The notes: generated from the sequence alone by a model not told the origin. A DNA stretch of 25,526 bases from JBKJML01 sp046596415 (GCA_046596415.1 JBKJML010000069.1:1-25526), one strand, 5' to 3'. Shown: positions 6,632-13,911, counted from the stretch's first letter. Made by a program: numbers and translations.

Positions 6632-7296
6632 TGGACGACGTCGATCTCGCGCTGCGGAACACGACCTATGGGCTCGTCGTCTCGCTGGGCCGGATGCCGA
6701 CCGCCGTCGAGACCGCGTTGGCGAACGGGATCGAGGCTGGCGATGTCGAGAGCGGCTGGCGGCGACTGCATGAGGCCCACGCGCTCGTGCTCGACGCCAA
6801 CACGGGCGCGATCCGGATGGCGAACCCGTTCTCGGGCATCCCGACCCCCTACCGGGTGGAGGCGGACGGCCGCTCCTGGTTCGCGAACTGCGCCTGGGAC
6901 GCGTTCGGGATCTGCGCCGCGCTCGGCACCGACGGTCGCATCGAGACGGCATGCGCCGACTGTGGCGAGCAGCTCGCCGTCGTGGTGCGCGACCGGCGAC
7001 CCGACGACGAGAGCCTGCTCTTCCACTGCCTCGTTCCCGCCGCACACTGGTGGGACGACATCGTCTTCACCTGAAGGTCGATGAACCTCTTCCGGTCGGA
7101 AGAGCACGTGAGGCGGTGGCTGCGAGGCAGCGAGCCCGGAGCGACGATCCCCGTCACAACGCTCTGCGACCTCGCCCACGCCTGGTGGGCAGACCGCGTC
7201 TCGCCGTCGTGGCGGCCGCACACGCGGGACGAGAATCAGGCGATCCTTGAGCGGCTCGGGCTCAGCGGCGCCTTCTGGGCGCTTCCACCCGGGTAG
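6631..7296 (+). CDS. MerB-like (alkylmercury lyase family) protein, probable selenoprotein with Sec at codon 148 (TGA 7072-7074)
   Basis: Read through its in-frame TGA, this gene gives 221 residues, the size of organomercurial lyase MerB. MerB cleaves carbon-mercury bonds using Cys96, Asp99 and Cys159 (E. coli R831b numbering). Here NCAWDAF supplies C87 and D90 with the right spacing, and ACADCG aligns with the MerB HCAATG segment. The TGA (DIVFT-TGA-RSMNLFRS) falls exactly where MerB has the second catalytic cysteine (SFCC...FFAS). The frame stays open on both sides and the downstream 71 residues (7081-7296) look like the conserved MerB C-terminus. A hairpin with a GGTC loop follows the TGA, as in bacterial SECIS elements. 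Alternatives are a nonsense mutation, or two separate peptides with the second starting at ATG 7081. No merA, merR or merT is nearby, so the substrate may not be mercury. The ATG overlaps the trpS stop; the 3' end overlaps rluB by 35 bp. Confidence 0.72.
7072..7104 (+). promoter_or_regulatory. Candidate bacterial SECIS element (TGA plus GGTC-loop hairpin)
   Basis: Starting 12 bases after the TGA, CTCTTCC (7087-7093) and GGAAGAG (7098-7104) form a perfect seven-base-pair stem closing the loop GGTC (7094-7097). The first loop G is 19 bases beyond the TGA. Bacterial SECIS hairpins lie within the coding sequence just after the UGA and carry a GGU/GGUC apical loop contacted by SelB (E. coli fdhF is the model). 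The bulged U of fdhF is not evident. The only GAA among the gene's 13 Glu codons is in the 3' arm; GAG there would weaken the stem. Confidence 0.65.
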
Positions 7297-7975
7297 CCGA
7301 CCCGAGCGCGTCGATCTCTGCGCGGGTCAGCTCGCGCCAGCGCCCGACCGGCAGGCCACGCAGGTCGAGCGTCGCGTAGCGCGGCCGGTGGAGCCGTTTC
7401 ACCGGGTGGCCGACCGCATCGAGCATCCGGCGGACCTGCCGGTTCCGGCCCTCGTGCAGCACGAGCTCGATCCGGTTCGCGTCGAGGCGCGTCACCTGAG
7501 CCGGCGCCGTCTTTCCGTCCTCGAGCGTCACCCCCTCGGCGAGCTTGCGGAGCGTGCCGTCGGTGGGTCGCCCTTCGACCGTCGCCTCGTAGACCTTGTC
7601 GACCCCGTAGCGCGGGTGGGCGAGCCGGTGGGCGAGCGGGCCGTCGTTCGTGAGCAGGAGCGCTCCGGTCGTGTTCACGTCGAGCCGCCCGACCGGGACG
7701 ATCTTCGCGTCGTGGCCGACGAGGCCGACGACCGTCGGCCGGTTCTCCGGGTCCTTCGCTGTCGTGACGACGCCCATCGGCTTGTGCAGCAGCACGTACG
7801 CCAGCCGCTGCTTGCCGACTGGCCTGCCGTCGACCTGGACCTTGTCGTGCTCGAGCACGAACGTGTTCAGCTGGCCGGGCTCGCCGTTCACTTTCACGCG
7901 GCCGGCCTTGATCAGCTCGTCGGCGCCACGACGCGACGCGACGCCGGCACGGGCGAGGTAGGCGTTGAGGCGCAT
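7262..7975 (-). CDS. rluB: RsuA/RluB-family rRNA pseudouridine synthase
   Basis: A 237-residue pseudouridine synthase, probably acting on 23S rRNA (RluB-like). The N-terminal S4 RNA-binding domain is residues 1-55 (RLNAYLARAGVASRRGADELI...GRVKVNG). The catalytic block PVGRLDVNTTGALLLTNDG carries the active-site aspartate, and EGRNRQVRRMLDAVGHPVKRLHR is the typical C-terminal signature. RsuA and RluE cannot be excluded, but actinobacterial members between scpB and cmk are usually called RluB. Its ATG at 7975 is only 21 bp from the divergent aminopeptidase start, and its 3' end overlaps the convergent MerB-like gene. AAGG sits three bases from the ATG, so initiation may be weak or leaderless. 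Confidence 0.9.
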   Translation of the reverse strand: MRLNAYLARAGVASRRGADELIKAGRVKVNGEPGQLNTFVLEHDKVQVDGRPVGKQRLAYVLLHKPMGVVTTAKDPENRPTVVGLVGHDAKIVPVGRLDVNTTGALLLTNDGPLAHRLAHPRYGVDKVYEATVEGRPTDGTLRKLAEGVTLEDGKTAPAQVTRLDANRIELVLHEGRNRQVRRMLDAVGHPVKRLHRPRYATLDLRGLPVGRWRELTRAEIDALGSATRVEAPRRRR

Positions 7976-7982
7976 TGCCTTG

Positions 7983-7988
7983 TAGTCT
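7983..7988 (+). promoter_or_regulatory. Possible -10 box (TAGTCT) for the aminopeptidase pair
   Basis: TAGTCT fits TANNNT and ends eight bases before the GTG at 7997, in a gap of only 21 bp between two divergent starts. No ribosome-binding site is present, so a leaderless mRNA is likely. The -35 region would lie inside the rluB coding sequence. Confidence 0.35.
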
Positions 7989-7996
7989 CACGCACC

Positions 7997-9202
7997 GTGC
8001 AGAACCACGGTGACGACTTCCGCCGGCTGGCCGACCTCCTCGTCGGCTTCGGCTCCAACATCCAGCCCGGCGACGTGCTCGGCGTCAGTAGCTACCTCGG
8101 GATGGAGGAGCTGACCCGGGAGATCGCGCGGGCCGGCTACGAGCGTGGCGCCAAGTGGGTCGACATCCTCTGGTTCGACCCGTTTGTGAAGCGCCAGCGG
8201 CTGCTGCACGCCGACGAGTCGACGCTCGACTTCGTGCCGCCGTGGATGGGGCAGCGCGCCCTGTGGCTCTCGGAGGTGCATGCGGCGCGCGTCTCGCTGA
8301 CCGGCGCCGATCCGCGCGCCTACGAAGGTCTCGACCCGTCGCGAACGGGGAAGGACGTGATGCCGTACCTCAAGGAGGTGCCGGTGATCGTCAACGAGCG
8401 CACGACGAGCTGGTGCGCCGGCCCGTGCCCGACGCAGGGCTGGGCGCAGCTCGTCCATCCGGGCCTCTCACCCGAGGATGCGTACGAGAAGCTCTGGGAG
8501 CAGATCAAGTGGGTCTGCCGACTCGACACCGACGACCCGATCGGCGCCTGGGAGGAGCGGATGAAGGTGATCGTCGACTCGGCCGCCCGGTTGACGTCGC
8601 ACCGGTTCGACGCGATCCACCTGAAGGCCCCGAACGGCACCGACGTCACGGTGGGCCTGCTACCGAGCTCGAAGTGGCTCGGCGCAGAGTTCACGACGAT
8701 CGACGGCCGGACGCACTATCCGAACCTGCCGACCGAGGAGATCTTCACGACACCCGACCCGGCGCGAGTCGACGGCACGGTCGTTGCGACGATGCCGCTC
8801 GACTTCTACGGCTCGCGCATCGAGGGGATCCGGCTCGAGTTCGAAGGCGGCCGCGCGGTCAAGATCGACGCCGACAAGGGCGCCGACTCGCTCCGCTCGA
8901 TCGCCTCGAAGGACGATGGCGCAAATCGCCTCGGCGAGCTCGCGCTCGTCGACCGCCAGGGCCGGATCGGGCCGCTGAAGACGATCTTCTACGAGACCCT
9001 GCTGGACGAGAACGCCGCCAGCCATGTGGCGCTCGGTAACGCCTACTCGTTCCCCGTCGAGGACGAAGCCGACCTACCCCGGATCAATAAGAGCGACATC
9101 CACGTCGACTTCATGATCGGCACCGACGAGATGGAAGTCGACGGGATCGCGAAGGACGGGACGCGCACCCCGCTCCTACGCGGCGGGGAATGGCAGCTCT
9201 GA
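7997..9202 (+). CDS. M29-family (AmpS/thermophilic) aminopeptidase, copy 1
   Basis: A 401-residue M29 metallo-aminopeptidase that would remove N-terminal amino acids from peptides in the cytoplasm. The metal ligands and active-site residues known from Thermus/Staphylococcus enzymes have counterparts: PTEEIFTTPD (E247), LGE (E314), ENAASHVALGNAY (H343, Y350) and IHVDFMIG (H369, D371). The open frame extends upstream to 7247, but that part is antisense to rluB. GTG 7997 is the first start after the divergent gene. It overlaps copy 2 by 13 bp. The two proteins align end to end, differing most in the first 200 residues and sharing the C-terminal GG(E/D)WQL. Copy 1 has four cysteines at about 140-174 not seen in copy 2. 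Confidence 0.9.
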   Translation: MQNHGDDFRRLADLLVGFGSNIQPGDVLGVSSYLGMEELTREIARAGYERGAKWVDILWFDPFVKRQRLLHADESTLDFVPPWMGQRALWLSEVHAARVSLTGADPRAYEGLDPSRTGKDVMPYLKEVPVIVNERTTSWCAGPCPTQGWAQLVHPGLSPEDAYEKLWEQIKWVCRLDTDDPIGAWEERMKVIVDSAARLTSHRFDAIHLKAPNGTDVTVGLLPSSKWLGAEFTTIDGRTHYPNLPTEEIFTTPDPARVDGTVVATMPLDFYGSRIEGIRLEFEGGRAVKIDADKGADSLRSIASKDDGANRLGELALVDRQGRIGPLKTIFYETLLDENAASHVALGNAYSFPVEDEADLPRINKSDIHVDFMIGTDEMEVDGIAKDGTRTPLLRGGEWQL

Positions 9203-10392
9203 CCGACGCCCAGCGCCTCGCCGAGCTCGTGGTCGAGGTCGGCGCGAACGTCCAGGCGGGACAGGACGTCCTGATCCTGGCCGACCTCGGCACCGAGGAG
9301 GCCGTGCGGGAGGTGGTCGGCGCTGCGTACCGCCGCGGTGCGCTCTACGTGCACGTCTTCTGGTGGGACGCGCTGACGAAGCGCCAGCGGCTGCTGCACG
9401 CGCGGCCGGAGACGCTCGACTACGTACCGCCGGAGCTCGGCTCGCACTTCACACGGCTCGGCGCCGAGGGCGGGTGCTTCATCTGGCTGATCGGCAATCC
9501 CCACCCCGACGCGCTGGACGACGTCGACGCCGAGCGCGCGGGCCGCGACATGCTGCCGAGGGTGAAAGAGCGGGGCGAGGTGGTGCTGGCACGAACGATG
9601 AACTGGTCGATCGCGACGTGGCCAACCGAGGGATGGGCCCACCAGGTGTTCCCCTCGCTCGCTCCCGGCGACGCGTTCGAGCGGCTCCGGCGTGAGCTGG
9701 TGCACGTCTCCCGGCTCGACGAGCCGTCAGCGGCCGACGCGTGGCGAGCGCGAATCGCGGAGCTCGAGGGAGCAGCGGAGCGGCTGACGGCGCGGCGTTT
9801 TGACGCGATCCGCTTCACGGGGCGCGGGACCGACCTGACGGTCGGCCTGTTCCCGAGCAGCAGCTGGCGGACGGGCTACTTCGAGCGGGTCGACGGCGTC
9901 AAGAGCCTCGTCAACATCCCCACCGAGGAGATCTTCACGACCCCCGACCCAGCCCGCGTCGATGGCGTCGTCCGCGCAACGAAGCCGCTCGAGGCCTCGG
10001 GCTCGCTGATCGACGGGATCGTCGTCCGCTTCGAGGGCGGGCGCGCCGTGCAGATCGACGCCGACGAGAACGCCGACGTGCTGCGGGCGATCGCCGCGAA
10101 GGATGACGGCGCTGCCCGCCTCGGCGAAGTGGCGCTCGTCGACGGCTCGGGCAGGATCGACGCGCTCGGCACGGTTTTCTGGAACACGCTCCTCGACGAG
10201 AACGCCGCCAGCCACATTGCGCTCGGCGCCTCCTACGATTTCGTGGTCGAGGACGAATCCGACCGCGCGAATGCCAATCAGAGCGAGATCCACCTCGATT
10301 TCATGATCGGCTCGAAGGACGTCGACGTTGACGGGGTTACGACGGACGGCGAGAGCGTTCCCGTCCTCCGCGGCGGCGACTGGCAGCTCTAG
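9190..10392 (+). CDS. M29-family (AmpS/thermophilic) aminopeptidase, copy 2
   Basis: A 400-residue paralogue of the preceding gene, with all expected M29 residues in place: E246/E247 in PTEEIFTTPD, E313, H342, Y349, H368 and D370. The ATG lies 13 bases inside copy 1 behind GGCGGGG, giving an overlap that implies co-translation. M29 enzymes are dimers, so the two products might form a heterodimer or have divided substrate ranges; this is inference. The stop at 10390-10392 is followed by a short non-coding stretch with several hairpins before the convergent scpB. Confidence 0.92.
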   Translation: MAALTDAQRLAELVVEVGANVQAGQDVLILADLGTEEAVREVVGAAYRRGALYVHVFWWDALTKRQRLLHARPETLDYVPPELGSHFTRLGAEGGCFIWLIGNPHPDALDDVDAERAGRDMLPRVKERGEVVLARTMNWSIATWPTEGWAHQVFPSLAPGDAFERLRRELVHVSRLDEPSAADAWRARIAELEGAAERLTARRFDAIRFTGRGTDLTVGLFPSSSWRTGYFERVDGVKSLVNIPTEEIFTTPDPARVDGVVRATKPLEASGSLIDGIVVRFEGGRAVQIDADENADVLRAIAAKDDGAARLGEVALVDGSGRIDALGTVFWNTLLDENAASHIALGASYDFVVEDESDRANANQSEIHLDFMIGSKDVDVDGVTTDGESVPVLRGGDWQL

Positions 10393-10532
10393 ACGTGCCC
10401 TGAAGGGGCGTCAGCGCCCGCTGACAGGGACTGTCCCTCGGCCGTGGCCCGACGAGCACCGCTCACGTCGCCGACGCCCAGCGCGAAAACGACCTAGTGG
10501 CTCTGAGCCACAAGGCTGTTCGAGGCTCTTAC
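10393..10532. terminator. Hairpin-rich gap between convergent genes; probable bidirectional termination
   Basis: Three compact palindromes lie between convergent stops. GTCAGCG-CC-CGCTGAC is at 10410-10425, AGGGAC-T-GTCCCT at 10426-10438 and GTGGCTC-T-GAGCCAC at 10497-10511. None has a U-tract, usual for GC-rich actinobacteria. The GGGAC(T/A)GTCCC palindrome could also be a dispersed intergenic repeat. No ORF here looks real. Confidence 0.5.
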
Positions 10533-11135
10533 TCAGGCGCTACGGGAGACCGCGACCGAGTGGAGCCGCTCGCGGATCTCCGCGGCTGAGTCGCCGAGAT
10601 CGTCGAGGCGCGGCAGCGCCGCGAGATCCTCGAGCCCGAAGACCCGTTCGAAGAGCGCCGTCGTCCGGTAGCGGACTGCCCCACCGGGGCCGTCGTCGCG
10701 CCCGGCCTCCGAGATCAGCCCCCGCTCGAGCAGGCCCGCCACGGCCGAGTCGGCCGCGACACCACGGATCCGCGCGATCTCCGGCCGACTGACCGGGCCG
10801 AGGTAGGCGACGATCGCGAGCGTCTCGAGCCCGGCCTGCGAAAGGCCACGCTCAACGGGACGCTCGACGAGCCGCGAGCAGGCTTCGGCTGCCTCGCGCG
10901 CGGCGCGGAAGGCCCAACCGCCCGCGACGTGCTCCAGCACGATGCCGCTGCGCCCCTCGCGGTAGCGCTCCGTCAGAAGCCCGAGCGCCGTCTCGATCCG
11001 CTCGGCGTCGTCGTCGGCCGCACGGGCGAGCTCATCGACCGGGAGCGGCGCGGAGGCGACGATCAGGAGCGCCTCGACGGTCCGGGCGAGGCTGTCGAGC
11101 GGATTGCTGGTGATCAGGCGGAGCGGACGGTCCAC
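10533..11135 (-). CDS. scpB: Segregation and condensation protein B
   Basis: A 200-residue ScpB, the winged-helix kite subunit of the SMC-ScpAB condensin that compacts and segregates chromosomes. TVEALLIVASAPLPVDELARA near the N-terminus and the central GLSQAGLETLAIVAYLGPVSRPEIARIRGV block are the standard ScpB signature. I chose GTG 11135, which has AAAGGA seven bases upstream. It lies 22 bp inside the scpA end, so the two are co-translated. The C-terminal tail is short. Gene order scpA-scpB then rluB is common, but here the aminopeptidase pair separates scpB from rluB. Confidence 0.92.
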   Translation of the reverse strand: MDRPLRLITSNPLDSLARTVEALLIVASAPLPVDELARAADDDAERIETALGLLTERYREGRSGIVLEHVAGGWAFRAAREAAEACSRLVERPVERGLSQAGLETLAIVAYLGPVSRPEIARIRGVAADSAVAGLLERGLISEAGRDDGPGGAVRYRTTALFERVFGLEDLAALPRLDDLGDSAAEIRERLHSVAVSRSA

Positions 11136-11899
11136 GCGGACATCCTTTCGGAAGCGGTTTCGGTTTCCTCTTCGGCCCGGTCGGCTCCGGCACGCGCCAC
11201 ACGGATCGCCGCGAACGGAGCAGCCTGGTCGAGCCGGATCTCACCGGCCTTGTGGAGCTCGAGCAGGGCCAGGAAGGCGACGGCCTGCTCGATCCGCGAG
11301 AGACCCGCCACCTCGGTGTCGAAGTCGAAGCGGCGGCGGCGGCGAAGCGTGGCGCGGAAGCGCTCGAGGAACTGCGCGACCGGTGGGAAGCGGAGCCCCA
11401 TGTGCGCGAGCGACACATCCGGCGGCGCGACAGCGAGCGCACGAAGGGCGGCGGCGAGCCGCTCGGGCTCCTGCGGCGCCAGCGTGCGGTCTGGCACCGG
11501 CGCGAGCGGCGCGGGGCCGATGCGGAAGTAGCGGTCGCGCTCGGCGACGAGGCGCTCGGCGAGCCAGGCCGCGGCTTCTTTCAGCCGCCGGTATTCGGCC
11601 AGGCGGCGCGCCAGCTCCTCCGCAGCCTCCTCGGGCTCGAGCTCGGCCAGCTCTGCGTCCTCGTCGGGGAACAGGCCTCGCGCCTTCAGCTCGAGCAGCG
11701 CCGAGAAGAGAATCAGGAACTCGCCGCAGGCCTCGAGGTCGAGCTCGTCGCGCTCGGCGAGGCGCTCGAGGAACGCGAGCACGATGCCCGCCATGTCGAC
11801 ATCGGCCGGTTCGAGCTCCTCTTTCAGGACCAGCGTGAGGAGCAGGTCGAACGGCCCCTCGAACGCGTCGAGGTCGAGTTCTAGCTCGCGAACCTGCAC
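11114..11899 (-). CDS. scpA: Segregation and condensation protein A
   Basis: A 261-residue ScpA kleisin bridging the SMC head domains. The N-terminal LDAFEGPFDLLLTLVLKEELEPADVDMAGI block is diagnostic of ScpA. A GEFLILFSALLELKARGLFP helix follows, then an acidic linker and a C-terminal winged-helix part (SRIEQAVAFLALLELHKAGEIRLDQ). The start is GTG 11899, nine bases after the lgt stop, without an obvious ribosome-binding site. It is probably coupled to lgt. The 3' end overlaps scpB by 22 bp. Confidence 0.92.
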   Translation of the reverse strand: MQVRELELDLDAFEGPFDLLLTLVLKEELEPADVDMAGIVLAFLERLAERDELDLEACGEFLILFSALLELKARGLFPDEDAELAELEPEEAAEELARRLAEYRRLKEAAAWLAERLVAERDRYFRIGPAPLAPVPDRTLAPQEPERLAAALRALAVAPPDVSLAHMGLRFPPVAQFLERFRATLRRRRRFDFDTEVAGLSRIEQAVAFLALLELHKAGEIRLDQAAPFAAIRVARAGADRAEEETETASERMSAWTVRSA

Positions 11900-11908
11900 G
11901 CGAGCAGG

Positions 11909-12778
11909 CTAGCGACGGTGTCGGACGCGGCCCTTCGGGACGGACATGGTGCGCGGGGGCGGCCCGGCGGCCGCCTGCGCGAGCCTGCGCGGGTGGACGA
12001 ACTGCCACCAGATGAAGAACGTCGCCGAGCTGACGAAGCCGATCACCGACACCCAGCCGTTCACCCGGAGCGGCCCGATCTCGTTCGCCGGGTCGACGCG
12101 CAGCAGCTCCTCGAAGAAGCGGAAGAAACAGTAGAGCGCGACATACAGCGCGAAGAGCGACGGCGGCCTGAAGCGGTAGCGGGCGGAGAGCCAGAGAAGG
12201 AGACCCGCGGCGCCGAGGTTCCAGAGCAGCTCGTAGAGGAACGTCGGGTGGAAGGTCGTCTGTTCGAGGTAGCGGTCGGGCCGGTGGAGCGGGTCGATCT
12301 CGAGCCCCCAGGGCAGGTCGGTGGGCCTGCCGAACAGCTCCTGGTTCCACCAGTTGCCGATCCGGCCGATCGCCTGGGCGATGAGGAGCGCCGGCGCGAC
12401 GTCGTCCATCAGGGCGCTGACGCTCACGCCTGCACGCCTCGCAACGATCGCGCCTGCGATCACGCCGGCGCCGATGCCGCCCCACACGCCGAGCCCGCCC
12501 TCCCAGACCGCGAACGGCCCCCACCAGGTGTCCGGAACCTCGTTCCAGCTCGTGGCCAGATGGTAGGCCCGGGCGCCGACGATGCCAAAGCCGACGCCCC
12601 AGACGGCGATCCGGAACATCAGATCCCAGTCGCCGCCGCGCGCAACGAACCGCCGGCCGCCGACCCAGAGGGCGGCGCCGATCGCGGCCAGCAGCATCAG
12701 GCCGTACATGTGCAGCGTCAGCGGGCCGAGCTCGAGAGCCCCGGTGGACGGCGACGGGATGGAGGCGATTGGGAGCAC
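11909..12778 (-). CDS. lgt: Prolipoprotein diacylglyceryl transferase
   Basis: A 289-residue polytopic membrane enzyme that transfers diacylglycerol from phosphatidylglycerol to the lipobox cysteine of prolipoproteins. The Lgt signature GRIGNWWNQELFGRPT (138-153) and HPTFLYE (177-183) are both present, and about seven hydrophobic segments are seen. It is a little longer than E. coli Lgt because of a basic tail ending RVRHRR. The start GTG 12778 has GGGAGA about ten bases upstream. It probably shares a transcript with scpA, nine bases downstream, and with the small gene upstream (37-bp gap). Confidence 0.94.
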   Translation of the reverse strand: MLPIASIPSPSTGALELGPLTLHMYGLMLLAAIGAALWVGGRRFVARGGDWDLMFRIAVWGVGFGIVGARAYHLATSWNEVPDTWWGPFAVWEGGLGVWGGIGAGVIAGAIVARRAGVSVSALMDDVAPALLIAQAIGRIGNWWNQELFGRPTDLPWGLEIDPLHRPDRYLEQTTFHPTFLYELLWNLGAAGLLLWLSARYRFRPPSLFALYVALYCFFRFFEELLRVDPANEIGPLRVNGWVSVIGFVSSATFFIWWQFVHPRRLAQAAAGPPPRTMSVPKGRVRHRR

Positions 12779-12815
12779 CGAACCGGATTCTCCCGGTCCG
12801 GCGCTCGCCGTGCTC

Positions 12816-13016
12816 CTACAACAGGATTTTCAGTGCGAGCTCGGCAGGACAACCCTGCTCGAGCAGCTCGACGGCGCGGTGAAGGTCGATGTCGTGGCGG
12901 GCCGCGATCGCGGCCGCACCGGCCGGGTCGAATCCGGCCCGCTCGAGCTCGTCGGCGCGCCAGCGCTCGATCCGCTGGATCTCGGTCTCGGGGTGGGTCA
13001 GCTCTGCCGCAGACAT
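12816..13016 (-). CDS. Small conserved hypothetical protein (66 residues)
   Basis: I recognise the style of this short actinobacterial protein but no function. It begins MSAAELTHPETEIQRIERWRADELERAGFDP. It continues as an alternating helical segment ending HRAVELLEQGCPAELALKILL, with a single cysteine in a GCP turn. It is predicted soluble and all-alpha. I chose ATG 13016 because AGGA lies about six bases upstream. A longer frame to 13073 would use TTG and cross the palindrome at 13050-13075. It precedes lgt by 37 bp on the same strand and may be the first gene of the lgt-scpA-scpB transcript. Confidence 0.72.
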   Translation of the reverse strand: MSAAELTHPETEIQRIERWRADELERAGFDPAGAAAIAARHDIDLHRAVELLEQGCPAELALKILL

Positions 13017-13049
13017 ACGCTTCCTGGTCTCCTTCGCGTCCTTCGTGTT

Positions 13050-13075
13050 ACTTGTATTCGTCCATCTGTACAAGT
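13050..13075. promoter_or_regulatory. Inverted repeat ACTTGTA-N12-TACAAGT upstream of the small gene/lgt operon
   Basis: ACTTGTA (13050-13056) and TACAAGT (13069-13075) are perfect seven-base inverted arms separated by 12 bases, 34 bases or more upstream of the ATG at 13016. The half-site spacing suits a dimeric repressor or activator. A possible promoter overlaps it on the minus strand: TTGTAC, 17 bases, TAACAC. An AT-poor CCCCC-GA-GGGGG hairpin lies at 13083-13094. The rest of 13076-13200 shows nothing coding. Confidence 0.4.
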
Positions 13076-13200
13076 CGGATGCCCCCCGAGGGGGTGATTC
13101 GAGTGAATCTTTCGTTAAGGACTTGAACGGATTCGATCAGCGCCGCGACGCGCGACCGCGATCGGTCTTCACTCTTGCAGGGTAGCCGCAGCGACGGCGG

Positions 13201-13911
13201 TCAGCGAGTCGTGCGGGCTAGCTCGAGCGCCGCAGCCTTCTCGAGCCCGCCCTCGAGGCGGAGCAGGCGGCCGTCGCGCTCCCAGATCAGGGTGTTCCCC
13301 GCCAGGTAGGGCGGCTGCTCGGAGCGGATCGAGCCATGCTGGTCGCGGTACAGGAAGAAATGCGGGTCGCCCTCGAGCCAGAGCCCGGGCGCCGACCCGA
13401 CGACGACCCGGTCGATCCGCGTTCCCTGGCCGCCCGCCTTCTTCATAAACGCCTCTTCGAGGAAGCCCGGGAACTGCGTGAAGAGGAGCTTGAGCTGGCG
13501 CTTGCCGCCGTAGACCATCGTCACGGCGCCGCGGCGGATCCAGACTTCTTCGGGGTCACCGAGGTCGAGCCGGAGGAGCGGCCCGGCGCGGCGCTCGGCC
13601 GCCGCGAGGCCAATCCGCTCGCCGAGGTCGAGTTCGCCGGTCACCGGCACGACGGGGAGCCGTTCGAGCCGCTCGACGGTGGCGCCGCGCAGGTGGAAGA
13701 GCTCGAGGAACGAGCTGCGCGCCGACGGGGAGAGCGCCACGGCGAGCGCTGCAGCGAGAACGAGCGCGGCGAGCGCGACGGCGAGCGGCCGTAGCGAGCG
13801 GCGCCGGCTCGGGCTCACGAGTCGCGGCGCGACCGCGTCGACGAGATCGGGGGTCGGCGGTACCTCGACGAGGATCGCGAGTGACCTGAGCTCGCGTTCG
13901 AGGGCGCTCAC
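13201..13911 (-). CDS. Membrane-anchored partner of the ECF sigma factor, probable anti-sigma factor
   Basis: A 236-residue protein coupled to the sigma gene by a GTGA overlap (start GTG 13911). About 40 cytoplasmic residues precede one transmembrane helix (41-60, LAVALAALVLAAALAVAL). A longer extracytoplasmic part then begins SSFLELFHLRGATVERLERLP and includes VTMVYGGKRQLKLLFTQFPG, PGLWLEGDPHFFLYRD and LAGNTLIWERDGRLLRLEG. The topology and gene order fit an anti-sigma factor holding the sigma factor at the membrane. No zinc-binding HXXXCXXC anti-sigma motif is present, so the sigma-binding mode is unclear. A DUF4367-like role is possible. The much longer upstream open frame is antisense noise within the sigma gene. 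Confidence 0.7.
   Translation of the reverse strand: MSALERELRSLAILVEVPPTPDLVDAVAPRLVSPSRRRSLRPLAVALAALVLAAALAVALSPSARSSFLELFHLRGATVERLERLPVVPVTGELDLGERIGLAAAERRAGPLLRLDLGDPEEVWIRRGAVTMVYGGKRQLKLLFTQFPGFLEEAFMKKAGGQGTRIDRVVVGSAPGLWLEGDPHFFLYRDQHGSIRSEQPPYLAGNTLIWERDGRLLRLEGGLEKAAALELARTTR

Noticed and set aside
7081..7296. Independent 71-residue gene starting at ATG 7081
   Set aside because: It is in the same frame as the MerB-like ORF just before it, matches the missing MerB C-terminus, and is separated only by TGA plus two codons. A GAAGG lies too close to the ATG to make a convincing separate gene.
10490..10545. tRNA-like TTCGA segment near 10516, checked as possible tRNA-Sec
   Set aside because: No T-arm stem or acceptor pairing; the surrounding bases form a simple hairpin instead. 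No selC was found in any gap.
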